From an uncultured Bacteroidales bacterium (lineage in GTDB: Bacteria > Bacteroidota > Bacteroidia > Bacteroidales > P3): a stretch of DNA of 64,000 bases. The notes under the pieces were generated by a model, which was not told where the DNA came from, made no database searches, and saw only the letters and a list, made by a program, of their open reading frames with translations. The position numbers and the translations under genes were made by a program. This document shows, one piece after another, positions 28,788 through 38,373 of this stretch. The stretch is taken from positions 1 to 64,000 of the forward strand of contig ONDE01000001.1 of the NCBI GenBank assembly GCA_900316515.1. The letters run 5' to 3'. Each line of letters starts with the position of its first letter. Position 1 is the stretch's first letter.

Positions 28788-28867
28788 ATAGTGGTTTTTT
28801 GATAAAAAATACATCTGTATATACTTTATGCAATAACTCTGCGTTAATAAATACTAAATAGTTGAAT

Positions 28868-29473
28868 ATGGAATTAGGATACCAGAAAATCGACAAATAT
28901 GACGAGCAGTGTGTGGCCGAGATGGCCGAGCACTACAAGGCGATACTAAAATTATTGGGCGAAGACCCCGAACGCGAGGGTCTGCTCAAAAGCCCCGAAC
29001 GCATAGCCAAGGCCATGCTGTTCTTCACCAACGGTTACGATCTGGAACCCGAGGAACTCTTGCGCTCGGCTATGTTCCATGAGGACTACAAGCAGATGGT
29101 CGTGGTCAAGGATATTGAGCTTTACTCGCTCTGCGAGCACCATATGGTGCCTTTCGTTGGCAAGGCCCATGTGGCTTATATCCCAAACGGCACTATCGTC
29201 GGACTCAGCAAGATACCGCGCGTCGTAGACGCTTACGCCCGACGTCTCCAGGTGCAGGAACGCCTCACCAAGCAGATCAAGGACTGCATACAGAGGGTTC
29301 TCAACCCACTCGGCGTGGCTGTGGTAATCGAGGCCCAGCACATGTGCATGAGCATGCGCGGAGTGCAGAAGCAGAACAGCGTGACCACCACCAGCGACTT
29401 CACCGGTGCCTTTATGAAAGACCCCAAGACTCGCGAGGAGTTCATGAACATCATAGGCATGAAACTGCATTGA
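28868..29473 (+). CDS. folE: GTP cyclohydrolase I
   Basis: Converts GTP to dihydroneopterin triphosphate, the first step of folate synthesis. The 201-residue protein has the zinc/active-site motif [19 protein letters not shown] and the C-terminal [12 protein letters not shown]...TTSDFTGAF, both diagnostic. ATG 28868 is preferred to an in-frame TTG at 28862. Other folate-related genes in the window are folD (52215) and folA (61037), all unlinked. Confidence 0.96.
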   Translation: MELGYQKIDKYDEQCVAEMAEHYKAILKLLGEDPEREGLLKSPERIAKAMLFFTNGYDLEPEELLRSAMFHEDYKQMVVVKDIELYSLCEHHMVPFVGKAHVAYIPNGTIVGLSKIPRVVDAYARRLQVQERLTKQIKDCIQRVLNPLGVAVVIEAQHMCMSMRGVQKQNSVTTTSDFTGAFMKDPKTREEFMNIIGMKLH

Positions 29474-29505
29474 TGGTGGAAGGTAAAGAAATTAAATAAA
29501 GACAA

Positions 29506-30177
29506 ATGTATAAGCTATTCAAGGTTTTTGTCTGCGTAAGCCTGATTATCGGGTTCCAATCTTCAATCCTCAATCCGGCTACCGCACAGATTACCCACAA
29601 CTCGCAGGGCCGACTGGACGAGAACGCCACGGCGGCGTTGAAAAAAGCCGCGGCGCAGTTCGACAAGAATGTGAGTTTCACGGTGACCATGACGGTGCTC
29701 AACAGCGAGAAGAAGCAGACCGCCAAGCAGAGCGCAGAAGTGCGCTACAACAAAGGCAAATATCGTCTGATACTGCCGGAGATGGAGGTCATAAGCGACG
29801 GTACCACCGTGTGGCAGTGGAACAAGAAGGCCAACGAGGTGGCTATCCACAACATGGTGGAGAACGACGTCGACTTGCTTAATCCAGGCCATCTGTTGGC
29901 AAACTACAGCAAGAGCTTCCGCGCCAAGTATATACGCACCGATGATGATGGCACTGCCGTCATAGACATGCAGCCCAACGCCAAGCGCAGCTATCACAAA
30001 ATACGTATCTTCGTGGATGAAGAAAGCGGTATGTTGAAACGTATGGAGGTGCACAAGTATGACTCTGGTCGCGAGATATACGATGTTACAGGATTCAAGC
30101 GTGCCGCCAATGCCGCCAGCCAGTTCACCTTCGACACCGCATTGCATCCCGACGTGGAGGTAATTGATATGCGTTAG
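29506..30177 (+). CDS. LolA-like outer-membrane lipoprotein carrier protein
   Basis: A 223-residue periplasmic protein. The signal peptide ends at NPATAQ; the body has the LolA pattern (AALKKAAAQFDKNVSFTVTM; AEVRYNKGKYRLILPEMEVISDGTTVWQWN; RIFVDEESGMLKRMEVH). It probably shuttles lipoproteins from the inner to the outer membrane. The end of the signal peptide is encoded by three CAATC-containing heptamers (29554-29574). It shares the following bases with the alpha-2-macroglobulin signal peptide. Confidence 0.82.
   Translation: MYKLFKVFVCVSLIIGFQSSILNPATAQITHNSQGRLDENATAALKKAAAQFDKNVSFTVTMTVLNSEKKQTAKQSAEVRYNKGKYRLILPEMEVISDGTTVWQWNKKANEVAIHNMVENDVDLLNPGHLLANYSKSFRAKYIRTDDDGTAVIDMQPNAKRSYHKIRIFVDEESGMLKRMEVHKYDSGREIYDVTGFKRAANAASQFTFDTALHPDVEVIDMR
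29554..29574. repeat. Heptamers encoding end of LolA-like signal peptide
   Basis: TCCAATC, TTCAATC, CTCAATC encode QSSILN ahead of PATAQ. Confidence 0.6.
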
Positions 30178-30180
30178 AAT

Positions 30181-30212
30181 GCTTGATTGTGTGAATGTTT
30201 GATTGCTTGAGT
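30181..30212. repeat. Intergenic octamer tract
   Basis: GCTTGATT, GTGTGAAT, GTTTGATT, GCTTGAGT: four 8-bp units filling the gap between the lolA-like gene and tsaB. This is the complement of the CAATCAAG octamer at 27066. Confidence 0.8.
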
Positions 30213-30213
30213 T

Positions 30214-30894
30214 ATGAAGATATTGCTTATAGAGACAGCGACGCCTGTGTGTTCTGTGGCCATGTCCGAAGACGGCAAGGTGTTGGCCTTGCGCGAGAGC
30301 ACGGCGCCCAACGCCCACTCCACACAGTTGCCCCTCTTTGTAAAAGAACTGCTGGCCGATGGCAAACCCGATGCAGTCTGTGTCAGTGCCGGCCCCGGAA
30401 GTTACACGGGCTTGCGCATTGGCGTCAGCACGGCTAAAGGCCTATGTTATGCGCTCGACATACCTCTGCTTTCTGTCCCCACACCGCTTTCCATGGCTGC
30501 GCTCTATGGTCGTCGCCATCCTGAATACCAAGGGTTCGTGTGCCCTATGATCGACGCACGTCGCATGGAGTGCTACACTATGGTAGTGGAAAGTGGTGCG
30601 TTGAAAGTGGAAAGGGATACACAGGCCGATGTGATTGAGAACGGCTGCTATGACCAGTGGCTCGATCGAGGGCTTGTGACCTTTATCGGCGACGGTGCCG
30701 CCAAGACCCGCGAGGTGCTAGGGGTGCATCCCAATGCCCGCTTTGATGTGGATTTCCGCCCATCGGCCGAAGGTATGCTGTTGCTGGCCGAGGCGAAGCT
30801 CGCCGCTGGCGAGAAGGAGGATGTGGCCTACTTCGAGCCGTTCTACCTCAAGGACTTTGTGGCAAAGAAAAGTGTCGTTCACGGACTGAGATAG
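30214..30894 (+). CDS. tsaB: tRNA threonylcarbamoyladenosine protein TsaB
   Basis: Partner of TsaD in making the t6A modification at tRNA position 37. The 226-residue ASKHA-fold protein starts MKILLIETATPVCSVAMSEDGKV and has the conserved SAGPGSYTGLRIGVSTAKGL. Residues MVVESGALKVERD (around 125) are encoded by five to six heptamers (GTGGAAA, GTTGAAA) at 30579-30620. They probably form a tolerated loop insertion. Confidence 0.93.
   Translation: MKILLIETATPVCSVAMSEDGKVLALRESTAPNAHSTQLPLFVKELLADGKPDAVCVSAGPGSYTGLRIGVSTAKGLCYALDIPLLSVPTPLSMAALYGRRHPEYQGFVCPMIDARRMECYTMVVESGALKVERDTQADVIENGCYDQWLDRGLVTFIGDGAAKTREVLGVHPNARFDVDFRPSAEGMLLLAEAKLAAGEKEDVAYFEPFYLKDFVAKKSVVHGLR
30586..30620. repeat. In-frame GTGGAAA heptamers in tsaB
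   Basis: GTGGAAA, GTGGTGC, GTTGAAA, GTGGAAA, GGGATAC in strict period 7, encoding VESGALKVERDT. Confidence 0.75.
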
Positions 30895-30895
30895 T

Positions 30896-31978
30896 ATGAT
30901 ACGCTTTATTGGGAAACGGTTGTTTTATGGACTCCTGGTGCTGCTGGGAGTCGTGACGCTGGTGTTCTTCCTCTTCAACATACTGCCTGGCGACCCTGCA
31001 CGCATGATGCTGGGCCAGCGGGCAGATGCCGAAAGCATTGCCATCATCAACCGCGACCTGGGGCGCGACAAGCCCGTGGGCATCCAATACCTCAACTACC
31101 TCAACGACCTGCTGCCCATCTCGCTGCACAACAACAGCGACCCCGGGAACTACTTCTACCTCTCGCCCGAGAAATACGCCCCTTGCACCACGCTGCTCAA
31201 GATAGGCACGACCTCCCTTGTGCTCAAAGCCCCTTATCTGCGGCGCTCATACCAAAGCCAGCGTAAAGTGAGCGAGATTATCTCCACCGCATTTCCACAA
31301 ACAGCCCTGCTGGCCCTTGTAGCAATGATATTCGCACTGGCCGTCGGCATCACCCTCGGCGTGGTGTCGGCGTTGCACAAGGACACGTGGATCGATCGCC
31401 TGACACTGGTGCTTAGCACCCTGGGCATGTCGCTGCCGTCGTTCTTTGCCGCCATATTGATTGCGTGGTTCTTCGCCTATGTGTTGGCCGACTGGACACA
31501 CCTCAACATGTTCGGCAACCTGTATACCGTCGACGATTACGGCTGCGGCGAGTATATCGACCTCAAGAACCTTATCCTGCCCGCCCTCACTCTGGGCATA
31601 CGCCCCTTGGCAACGTTAACACAGCTCACCAAGAATTCGATGCTCGAGGCTATGTCGCAGGACTATATCCGCACGGCACGGGCCAAGGGCATCTCTCGTC
31701 GTCGTGTCATTGTGCATCATGCACTCCGCAATGCGTTGAATCCGGTGGTTACCTCGGCTTCGGGCTGGCTAGCATCGCTGTTGGCAGGTGCCGTCTTTGT
31801 GGAGTATGTCTTCGACTGGAAGGGAATGGGCATAGTGATTGTCGACGGCCTTGAGAAGTACGACTTCCCGGTCGTCATGGGCACCATACTGTTCATCTGC
31901 TTGTTGTTGGTGCTTATAAATATCCTTACCGATATTGTTTACGGAATCCTCGACCCACGGGTGCGTGTAAGCCGCTAG
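30896..31978 (+). CDS. ABC transporter permease (DppB/OppB-like)
   Basis: A 360-residue inner-membrane permease. The N-terminus is typical of peptide/nickel permeases (MIRFIGKRLFYGLLVLLGVVTLVFFLFNILPGDPARM). The core has FPQTALLALVAMIFALAVGI, STLGMSLPSFFAAIL and the EAA-type loop MSQDYIRTARAKGISRRRVI. An extra polar segment of about 70 residues lies between the first membrane helix and the core. No ATPase, second permease or binding protein is nearby, so substrate and partners are unknown. It starts 1 bp after tsaB; its stop lies in a CTAG shared with gmhB. Confidence 0.85.
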   Translation: MIRFIGKRLFYGLLVLLGVVTLVFFLFNILPGDPARMMLGQRADAESIAIINRDLGRDKPVGIQYLNYLNDLLPISLHNNSDPGNYFYLSPEKYAPCTTLLKIGTTSLVLKAPYLRRSYQSQRKVSEIISTAFPQTALLALVAMIFALAVGITLGVVSALHKDTWIDRLTLVLSTLGMSLPSFFAAILIAWFFAYVLADWTHLNMFGNLYTVDDYGCGEYIDLKNLILPALTLGIRPLATLTQLTKNSMLEAMSQDYIRTARAKGISRRRVIVHHALRNALNPVVTSASGWLASLLAGAVFVEYVFDWKGMGIVIVDGLEKYDFPVVMGTILFICLLLVLINILTDIVYGILDPRVRVSR

Positions 31979-32484
31979 AGGCTGTGGGCGTAGTCGAGCA
32001 GGGTGGGGTAGCGATGGTCTACAAGCCAGGGTTGCTGCTCCCACACATCAGAGTTGTCGCCCAACAGCACCGTCTGCATGCCTGCACGGCGGCCAAAGAG
32101 CATGTCGCTCGCCGCGTCGCCGGCCATAACGCTTTGGCCGAGGTCGATGCCATAATCGCGGCGGGCCTCAAGAGCCATTCCCACGCTGGGTTTGCGACGC
32201 AGGCTGTGCTCGCGCTCCAACTGCGTGCAATAGTAGATATGGTCGATATGACCGATGGATTCAATCAACTTCTTGTGTACTGCTGCGAGGTCGCTCTCGC
32301 TCATCAGCCCTTTGCCAACCCCTTGCTGGTTGGTGACTATTATCAGACGGTCGAAATGTTTGCGACACAGGGCTATGGCCTCGGGAACGCCAGGGAGAAT
32401 CTCAAGCTCGTCGGGACTTTTCACATAGTCGTTCTTGCGTAGCACGTTGAGCACGCCGTCGCGGTCGAGGAACAGGGCTTTCAT
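31975..32484 (-). CDS. gmhB: D-glycero-D-manno-heptose-1,7-bisphosphate 7-phosphatase
   Basis: Removes the 7-phosphate of heptose bisphosphate. The 169-residue HAD-IIIA enzyme has the nucleophile motif FLDRDGVLNV, IVTNQQGVGKG and MAGDAASDMLFGRRAGM. It ends the minus-strand heptose operon and overlaps hddC by 4 bp (ATGA). The stop pairs with that of the convergent permease gene through the palindrome CTAG (31975-31978). Confidence 0.92.
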   Translation of the reverse strand: MKALFLDRDGVLNVLRKNDYVKSPDELEILPGVPEAIALCRKHFDRLIIVTNQQGVGKGLMSESDLAAVHKKLIESIGHIDHIYYCTQLEREHSLRRKPSVGMALEARRDYGIDLGQSVMAGDAASDMLFGRRAGMQTVLLGDNSDVWEQQPWLVDHRYPTLLDYAHSL

Positions 32485-33173
32485 ATCTTTGGCAGTTCGG
32501 TTTGTGCGCGTTGGTAGTCCTCAGGGATGCCGATGTCAATGAAATAGCCGTCGGCGGCATAGGCCCGGAAAGGTTTCCCCAGCGCCTGCAGCACTTCTTT
32601 TTCGAACGAGAAGGGTGCTCCTATGGCATAGCCGTCGAGCAGCGAGCGCTGCAGACGATATATGCCGCCGTTGATATATCCGCTACCTGTTGAGGGGTCT
32701 TTCTCGCGGAAGGCGGTGATAAGGCCGCTGTCGTCAACCTCAACCGTACCGTAGCGGCCTGCGTCGGGCACCCATCGCAGCACTGCCGTCAGCGGCGCAT
32801 GCCACTCGTCTGAGCGTCGGCACAGTTCCTCGTGGTCTATGTCGAACATTGTGTCGCCGTTAAGCACGGTGACACACTCCTCGGTGCAGTGTTGCATGGC
32901 GTTGACTATGGCGCCGCCGGTGCCGAGGGGCGACAGCTCACGGGCATAGTCGATGGCAAGACCGTTGTATTCCATGCCGAAGTATTCCTCCACCTTTTCG
33001 TGGAGGTAGCCTGTGGCGAGCACTATATGGGAGTATCCTTGCCCCTTGAGTCGGTCGAGCACATAGGCCAGAAACGGCTTGCCGGCTACGGGAGCCATGG
33101 GCTTGGGAACGTCGCTCACCACCGAGCGCAGGCGTGTCCCAAAACCGCCTGCCAGAATAATGGCTTCTCTCAT
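32481..33173 (-). CDS. hddC: D-glycero-D-manno-heptose 1-phosphate guanylyltransferase
   Basis: Makes GDP-heptose from GTP and heptose-1-phosphate. The 230-residue nucleotidyltransferase has LAGGFGTRLRSVV...PKPMAPVAGKPFL, VLNGDTMFDID and INGGIYRL. Assignment to the heptose branch, not to another sugar, rests on its neighbours gmhA, hddA and gmhB. It overlaps gmhA and gmhB by 4 bp on each side. Confidence 0.9.
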   Translation of the reverse strand: MREAIILAGGFGTRLRSVVSDVPKPMAPVAGKPFLAYVLDRLKGQGYSHIVLATGYLHEKVEEYFGMEYNGLAIDYARELSPLGTGGAIVNAMQHCTEECVTVLNGDTMFDIDHEELCRRSDEWHAPLTAVLRWVPDAGRYGTVEVDDSGLITAFREKDPSTGSGYINGGIYRLQRSLLDGYAIGAPFSFEKEVLQALGKPFRAYAADGYFIDIGIPEDYQRAQTELPKI

Positions 33174-33742
33174 TTGAACATTGCGGTCTCTACCAGCTCG
33201 CAGATGATGTGGCCGAGCATGATGTGGCTCTCCTGGATTCGCGGCGTGTCGGTGCTGGGTACGTTGAGCAGCAGGCCTCCGAAGTCCTTCATCTTGCCGC
33301 CCGTCTCGCCGGTCATCGACACAATGCTTACGCCCAGTTCCTGCGCAACCTTGTAGGCTTCCAGAATATTCTTGCTGTTGCCGCTGGTGCTGATGCCCAC
33401 CAGCACGTCGCCGCGTTTGGCGGTGCCACGCAGCAAGCGGGCGAAGATGTACTCGTAGCCGTAGTCGTTGCCGACGGCGGTCAGGTAGCTGGTATTGCAG
33501 TGTAGCGCTTCGGCGTTGAGCGGCGGACGGTCGAAATAGAAGCGGCCGCTGAGTTCAGCTGCCAGGTGCTGGGCGTCGGCAGCGCTGCCGCCGTTGCCGC
33601 AGAAGTGTATCTTGCCGCCGGCACGCAGCGACGCTTCGATAAGCAGCGCCGCATCGGCCACACGCTGCATCAATGCGTTGTCTGCCAAAATCTGCTGCTT
33701 TACAGCAATGCTCTGTTCAATAGATTCTTGTATCCTGTTCAT
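33170..33742 (-). CDS. gmhA: Sedoheptulose-7-phosphate isomerase
   Basis: Isomerises sedoheptulose-7-phosphate to D-glycero-D-manno-heptose-7-phosphate, the entry step of the pathway. The 190-residue SIS-domain protein has HFCGNGGSAADAQHLAAELSGRF, GNDYGYEYIFARL and GISTSGNSKNILEA, diagnostic for GmhA. Coupled to hddC by an ATGA overlap. Confidence 0.95.
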   Translation of the reverse strand: MNRIQESIEQSIAVKQQILADNALMQRVADAALLIEASLRAGGKIHFCGNGGSAADAQHLAAELSGRFYFDRPPLNAEALHCNTSYLTAVGNDYGYEYIFARLLRGTAKRGDVLVGISTSGNSKNILEAYKVAQELGVSIVSMTGETGGKMKDFGGLLLNVPSTDTPRIQESHIMLGHIICELVETAMFK

Positions 33743-33756
33743 GTTTTTTCCTTTGG

Positions 33757-33885
33757 GGGAGTTAAAGAAGTTAAAGGGAGTTATCGCGCTGCGCGCTAGA
33801 AGTTAAAGGACAAATGATGTGAGTCTAAACCGTGTATTGTCCCATAACTTCCCTTAACTTCTCTTATCTTCCCTTAACTCCCATT
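33757..33885. repeat. Inverted short-repeat arms between gmhA and hddA
   Basis: The left arm has GTTAAAG-like units (33760-33812) broken by a GCGCTGCGCGC hairpin. The right arm (33842-33880) has units with TAACTTCCCT and period about 10. The arms are complementary and could fold into a long stem inside the operon transcript. Confidence 0.7.
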
Positions 33886-33889
33886 GTTA

Positions 33890-34912
33890 TCATTCTGTTG
33901 TCCAAGTCTTGAGGCCTTCGGTGGTGAAGTCGTAGCGTTTGGTCTCGCCGCCGAACTGTGCCAGCGCCTCCCTCACGGCAAAGCGCGTCAGTCCCGGGCA
34001 GTAGAAGAACATGAAGCCGCCGCCGCCGGCACCGCTTATTTTGCCACCGGTGGCGCCAGCCATCAGAGCCGCGTCGTAGATGGCGTCGATGCGGGCGTTG
34101 CTCACACTCTGCGCCATCTGTTTCTTGTGCTGCCAGCCGAAGTTCAGAATCTCGCCTATACTGCCCACATGACCTTTCAGCAGGGCCTCTTTCATCTGCT
34201 GAGCCTGCTCCTTGAGCTTGTGCATGCTCTCGATGCTCGAGGCTTTCTTGTCCTTCACGTTCTGCTGCTGCTCCTTGATGATGTCGGCGCTCACATGCGA
34301 GGTGTCGGTCCAGTAGAGCAGCAGGTTGTGGTTCAGTTCGTCGATATACTGCTGGCGTACCCTCAGGGGGTTCACTATCACGTTGTCGCCAATGAACTCC
34401 ATGTAGTTGAAGCCACCGAAGGTGGCAGCGTACTGGTCCTGCTTGCCGCCGGCCAGCCCCAGGTCTATACGTTCAATCTCGTAGGCCAGACGAGCGATGT
34501 CGTACTCGCCCAGCGGCAGCTTGAGCCATTCCACATAGGCTCCGAGGATGCTCACCACCAGTGTCGACGAGGTGCCGAGGCCGCTGCCTGCGGGAGCGTC
34601 GACAAACGAGGCTATGCGCATCGACAGAGGATGGTGGGTGAACTGTCGCACAATGCGGTTGTACACGCCTTTGTGCAGGACAAAGTATCCGTCGGTGTCC
34701 ACCTCCATGGCGTTCTCGTAGACTTCGCGCAGTCCTTTGTCGGGCGCCAGAAACTCCACTCGTCCGTCATCGGTAGGCTCTATGGTAGTATAGGCCGCCA
34801 TGCTGATAGTGGCGTTGAGGATGGCGCCGCCGTAGAGGTCGCTGTATGGGCTTACGTCTGTGCCGCCGCCGGCCAGTCCCAGTCTCAAGGGTGCTTTGCT
34901 TCTAATAGTCAT
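33890..34912 (-). CDS. hddA: D-glycero-alpha-D-manno-heptose-7-phosphate kinase
   Basis: Phosphorylates heptose-7-phosphate at C1 (alpha anomer), the step committing to the GDP branch. The 340-residue GHMP kinase has the N-terminus SKAPLRLGLAGGGTDVSPYSD, the ATP loop APAGSGLGTSSTLVVSIL and the C-terminal GGKISGAGGGGFMFFYC. Lies between the glycosyltransferase gene and gmhA in the same operon. Confidence 0.93.
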   Translation of the reverse strand: MTIRSKAPLRLGLAGGGTDVSPYSDLYGGAILNATISMAAYTTIEPTDDGRVEFLAPDKGLREVYENAMEVDTDGYFVLHKGVYNRIVRQFTHHPLSMRIASFVDAPAGSGLGTSSTLVVSILGAYVEWLKLPLGEYDIARLAYEIERIDLGLAGGKQDQYAATFGGFNYMEFIGDNVIVNPLRVRQQYIDELNHNLLLYWTDTSHVSADIIKEQQQNVKDKKASSIESMHKLKEQAQQMKEALLKGHVGSIGEILNFGWQHKKQMAQSVSNARIDAIYDAALMAGATGGKISGAGGGGFMFFYCPGLTRFAVREALAQFGGETKRYDFTTEGLKTWTTE

Positions 34913-34927
34913 ATATTATTTTTTAAT

Positions 34928-36069
<1,142 letters not shown>

Positions 36070-36073
<4 letters not shown>

Positions 36074-36474
36074 TTTAACTGGAAGTTGATGGGAAGTGTG
36101 TATTTTACGCGAACCTTCTTGCAGCCTCTTTTCTTGCCAGGTTTCCACTTTGGCATAGCTTTCACCACGCGCTCCGCCTCGGCGGCGAGTATCGGGTTCG
36201 GATTGCCGACGCTCTTCACATTGCTCACCGAGCCGTCTTTCTCAACCACAAAGCTTACAAACACTTTGCCCTCGATTCTTTTGGCTTTGGCCTCCTCGGG
36301 GTACTCTATGTTTGTTGTCAGGTACTGATACAGTTTATCCATGCCGCCGCGGAACTTCGGCTCGTGCTTCACCACCACATAAACAGGCTCCTCGTCGGTC
36401 TGTTGTATTTCGTTCTGTGCCATGGCGGCATAGCCGGTGAAGACCAGTATCAGCATCACATACAACTTCTTCAT
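36070..36474 (-). CDS. TonB C-terminal domain protein
   Basis: A 134-residue exported protein: signal peptide MKKLYVMLILVFTGYAAMAQ, then a TonB_C-type domain (EPKFRGGMDKLYQYLTTNIEYPEEAKAKRIEGKVFVSFVVEKDGSV...VVKAMPKWKPGKKRGCKKVRVKYTLPINFQL). It lacks the membrane helix and Pro-rich arm of true TonB. Such stand-alone domains are common in Bacteroidota; function unknown. Start set by the signal peptide; the frame upstream of it has no support. First gene of the heptose operon as seen here. Confidence 0.85.
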
Positions 36475-37139
36475 GATGTCGTTTTTTTTTATTTTTATAC
36501 CATATAAATAACACGCAATGCCGCCTTTTATTGTGTGCCGACAATAAAAAACAAAACCGGTACGCCGTTCCTGCCAGCCTCTATGTACTTCCGCGGACAG
36601 GCTGTCCGCGCATAATGTGGTACAGAAAATTATAGAAAACACATCGCCGCCGAAAGAACTACTGGATTTATGGATTCCGCGCAACGGGAGACAACGGCGA
36701 TTTTAACGGCGATTTTTTTCTTTTTAACGGCGAATTAAACAAATTAAACGAATTAAACGAATTTATTGGGGATTATAATTTTAGGCGAATTACTCGAATT
36801 GGGCGGCAGCCCCGTAGGGGCGGCACATAATAGCCGTGGGTGGAGCGCAGCAAAACCCACGGTATGTGGACGGACAACCACGACGCCGAGCCCCGTAGGG
36901 GCGGCACAAGGGTTGCTGTTGTGTCACCCCTACGGGGTTCCGTTTTGCCTTTTTCGGGTTACGTTTCCGTGGGCTTACACCCACGGCTAAACAATGTCAC
37001 CCCTCGGGGTTTGACTAACGAATTATCCGAATTGGGCGGCACATGATAGCCGTGGGTGGAGCGCAGTGCTGGTATGCCGTCGGCGGGGCCGCCTTGTTGT
37101 CTTTTGTTGTCTTAAAAAAACAATTTATGGCGGCTTTTT
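36475..37139. repeat. Gene-free region packed with palindromic repeats
   Basis: The 762-bp gap holds no convincing gene. Seen: a palindrome CGCGGACAGGCTGTCCGCG near 36590; ATTAAACGA-type repeats (36720-36765); a CCCCGTAGGGG-containing motif at 36809 and 36890, with inverted forms at 36921-36940 and 36995-37013; and GCCGTGGGTGGAGCGCAG at 36833 and 37049, with matching ACCCACGG at 36855 and a hairpin at 36967-36987. Small ORFs across it are repeat translation. Confidence 0.8.
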
Positions 37140-37170
37140 TTTGTATATTCAATTTTTATTTGTATCTTTG
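37140..37170 (+). promoter_or_regulatory. Consensus promoter of kdd
   Basis: TTTG (37140-37143), 19-bp spacer, TATCTTTG (37163-37170). The predicted leader is about 60 nt. Confidence 0.85.
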
Positions 37171-37236
37171 TACTCTTCAAATCCGCAAGGATGTAAGTAA
37201 ATTTATTAACAATCAAAAACATAAAAGTTAATCGTT

Positions 37237-38310
37237 ATGCAGAAAAAAGGTAACAAGTACGGTACCCACCGCGTCATTGAGCCGAAGGGTGTTCTCCCTC
37301 AGCCCGCCAACAAGCTTGACAACAACATGGACGAGATCTACGACAACGAGATCCTCATCGATGTCCAGACCCTGAACATCGACTCCGCTTCGTTCACGGA
37401 TATCCACAACTACGCCAAGCAGCAGGCCGGCGAAGGCGCCAGCCAGGAGAAGATTATGGAAGAGGTGAAGAAGGAGATGCTCCTCAATGTCGAGCTCCAG
37501 GGCAAGCACCGTAACCGTCGCACCGGTTCGGGTGGCATGCTCCTCGGCAAGGTGGAGAAGATCGGCGACGCCCTGAAGGGCAAGATCGACCTCAAGGAGG
37601 GCGACCGTATCGCCACCCTCGTGAGCCTCTCGCTGACCCCCCTGCGCATCGACGAGATCCTCGAGATCCGTCCCGATGTGGACCAGGTTGACATCAAGGG
37701 TAAGGCTATCCTCTTCGAGAGCGGTATCTATGCCAAGATTCCGACCGACATGCCCGAGAAGCTCGCCCTGAGCGCCCTCGACGTGGCTGGTGCTCCCGCC
37801 CAGACCGCCAAGCTGTGCCAGTATGGCCAGACTGTCGTCATCCTCGGCGCCGGCGGTAAGAGCGGCATGCTCTGCGCCTACGAGGCCAAGAAGCGCGTCG
37901 GTGTGACCGGCAAGGTCATCGGCATCGCCAATAGCCCCAAGAGCACCCAGCGTATCAAGGACCTCGGCTTCTGCGACATCGTCGAGAGCGCTGCCGGCAT
38001 GACTCCCGTTCAGGTGTATGAGCTCATCGAGCGCCTCACCAACGGCAAGATGGCCGACGTCACCATCAACTGCGTCAATGTTCCCGACCAGGAGATGACT
38101 GCTGTGCTCTGCACCAAGGACGACGGTATCGTTTACTTCTTCAGCATGGCCACCAGCTTCACCAAGGCCAGCCTCGGTGCCGAGGGTATCGGAGCCGACG
38201 TGAACATGATCATGGGTAACGGCTACACCAAAGGCCACGCCGAGTTCACCCTGCAGGAACTCCGCGAGTGCCCGAAACTCCGCAAGATTTTCGAGGAACT
38301 CTACGCCTAA
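37237..38310 (+). CDS. kdd: L-erythro-3,5-diaminohexanoate dehydrogenase
   Basis: NAD-dependent oxidative deamination of 3,5-diaminohexanoate in anaerobic lysine fermentation. The 357-residue protein has the family hallmark YGTHRVIEPKGVLPQPA near the N-terminus, DNEILIDVQTLNIDSASF, a Rossmann motif VVILGAGGKSGMLCAYEA and an MDR-like fold. Codon use is strongly biased (AAG, GAG, CTC, AAC) and the promoter is consensus, suggesting high expression. The other pathway genes (kamA, kamDE, kce, kal) are not in the window. A long antisense ORF over it is a codon-bias artefact. Confidence 0.9.
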   Translation: MQKKGNKYGTHRVIEPKGVLPQPANKLDNNMDEIYDNEILIDVQTLNIDSASFTDIHNYAKQQAGEGASQEKIMEEVKKEMLLNVELQGKHRNRRTGSGGMLLGKVEKIGDALKGKIDLKEGDRIATLVSLSLTPLRIDEILEIRPDVDQVDIKGKAILFESGIYAKIPTDMPEKLALSALDVAGAPAQTAKLCQYGQTVVILGAGGKSGMLCAYEAKKRVGVTGKVIGIANSPKSTQRIKDLGFCDIVESAAGMTPVQVYELIERLTNGKMADVTINCVNVPDQEMTAVLCTKDDGIVYFFSMATSFTKASLGAEGIGADVNMIMGNGYTKGHAEFTLQELRECPKLRKIFEELYA

Positions 38311-38332
38311 GCCGCCCTACGGCCTTCGTTTT

Positions 38333-38365
38333 AACCTGCGGGCAGGGGAGACCCTCCCGCAGGTT
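38333..38365 (+). terminator. Hairpin between kdd and truA
   Basis: A perfect 10-bp stem AACCTGCGGG (38333-38342) with CCCGCAGGTT (38356-38365), then TCTTGATTT running into the truA start at 38374. It may end or attenuate kdd transcription. Confidence 0.7.
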
Positions 38366-38373
38366 CTTGATTT

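Noticed and set aside
36766..37046. Small ORFs in the gene-free region
   Set aside because: They translate palindromic repeats and have no ribosome-binding or family support.
37228..38238. 336-codon antisense ORF over kdd
   Set aside because: Same codon-bias effect; kdd itself is well supported by motifs and a promoter.
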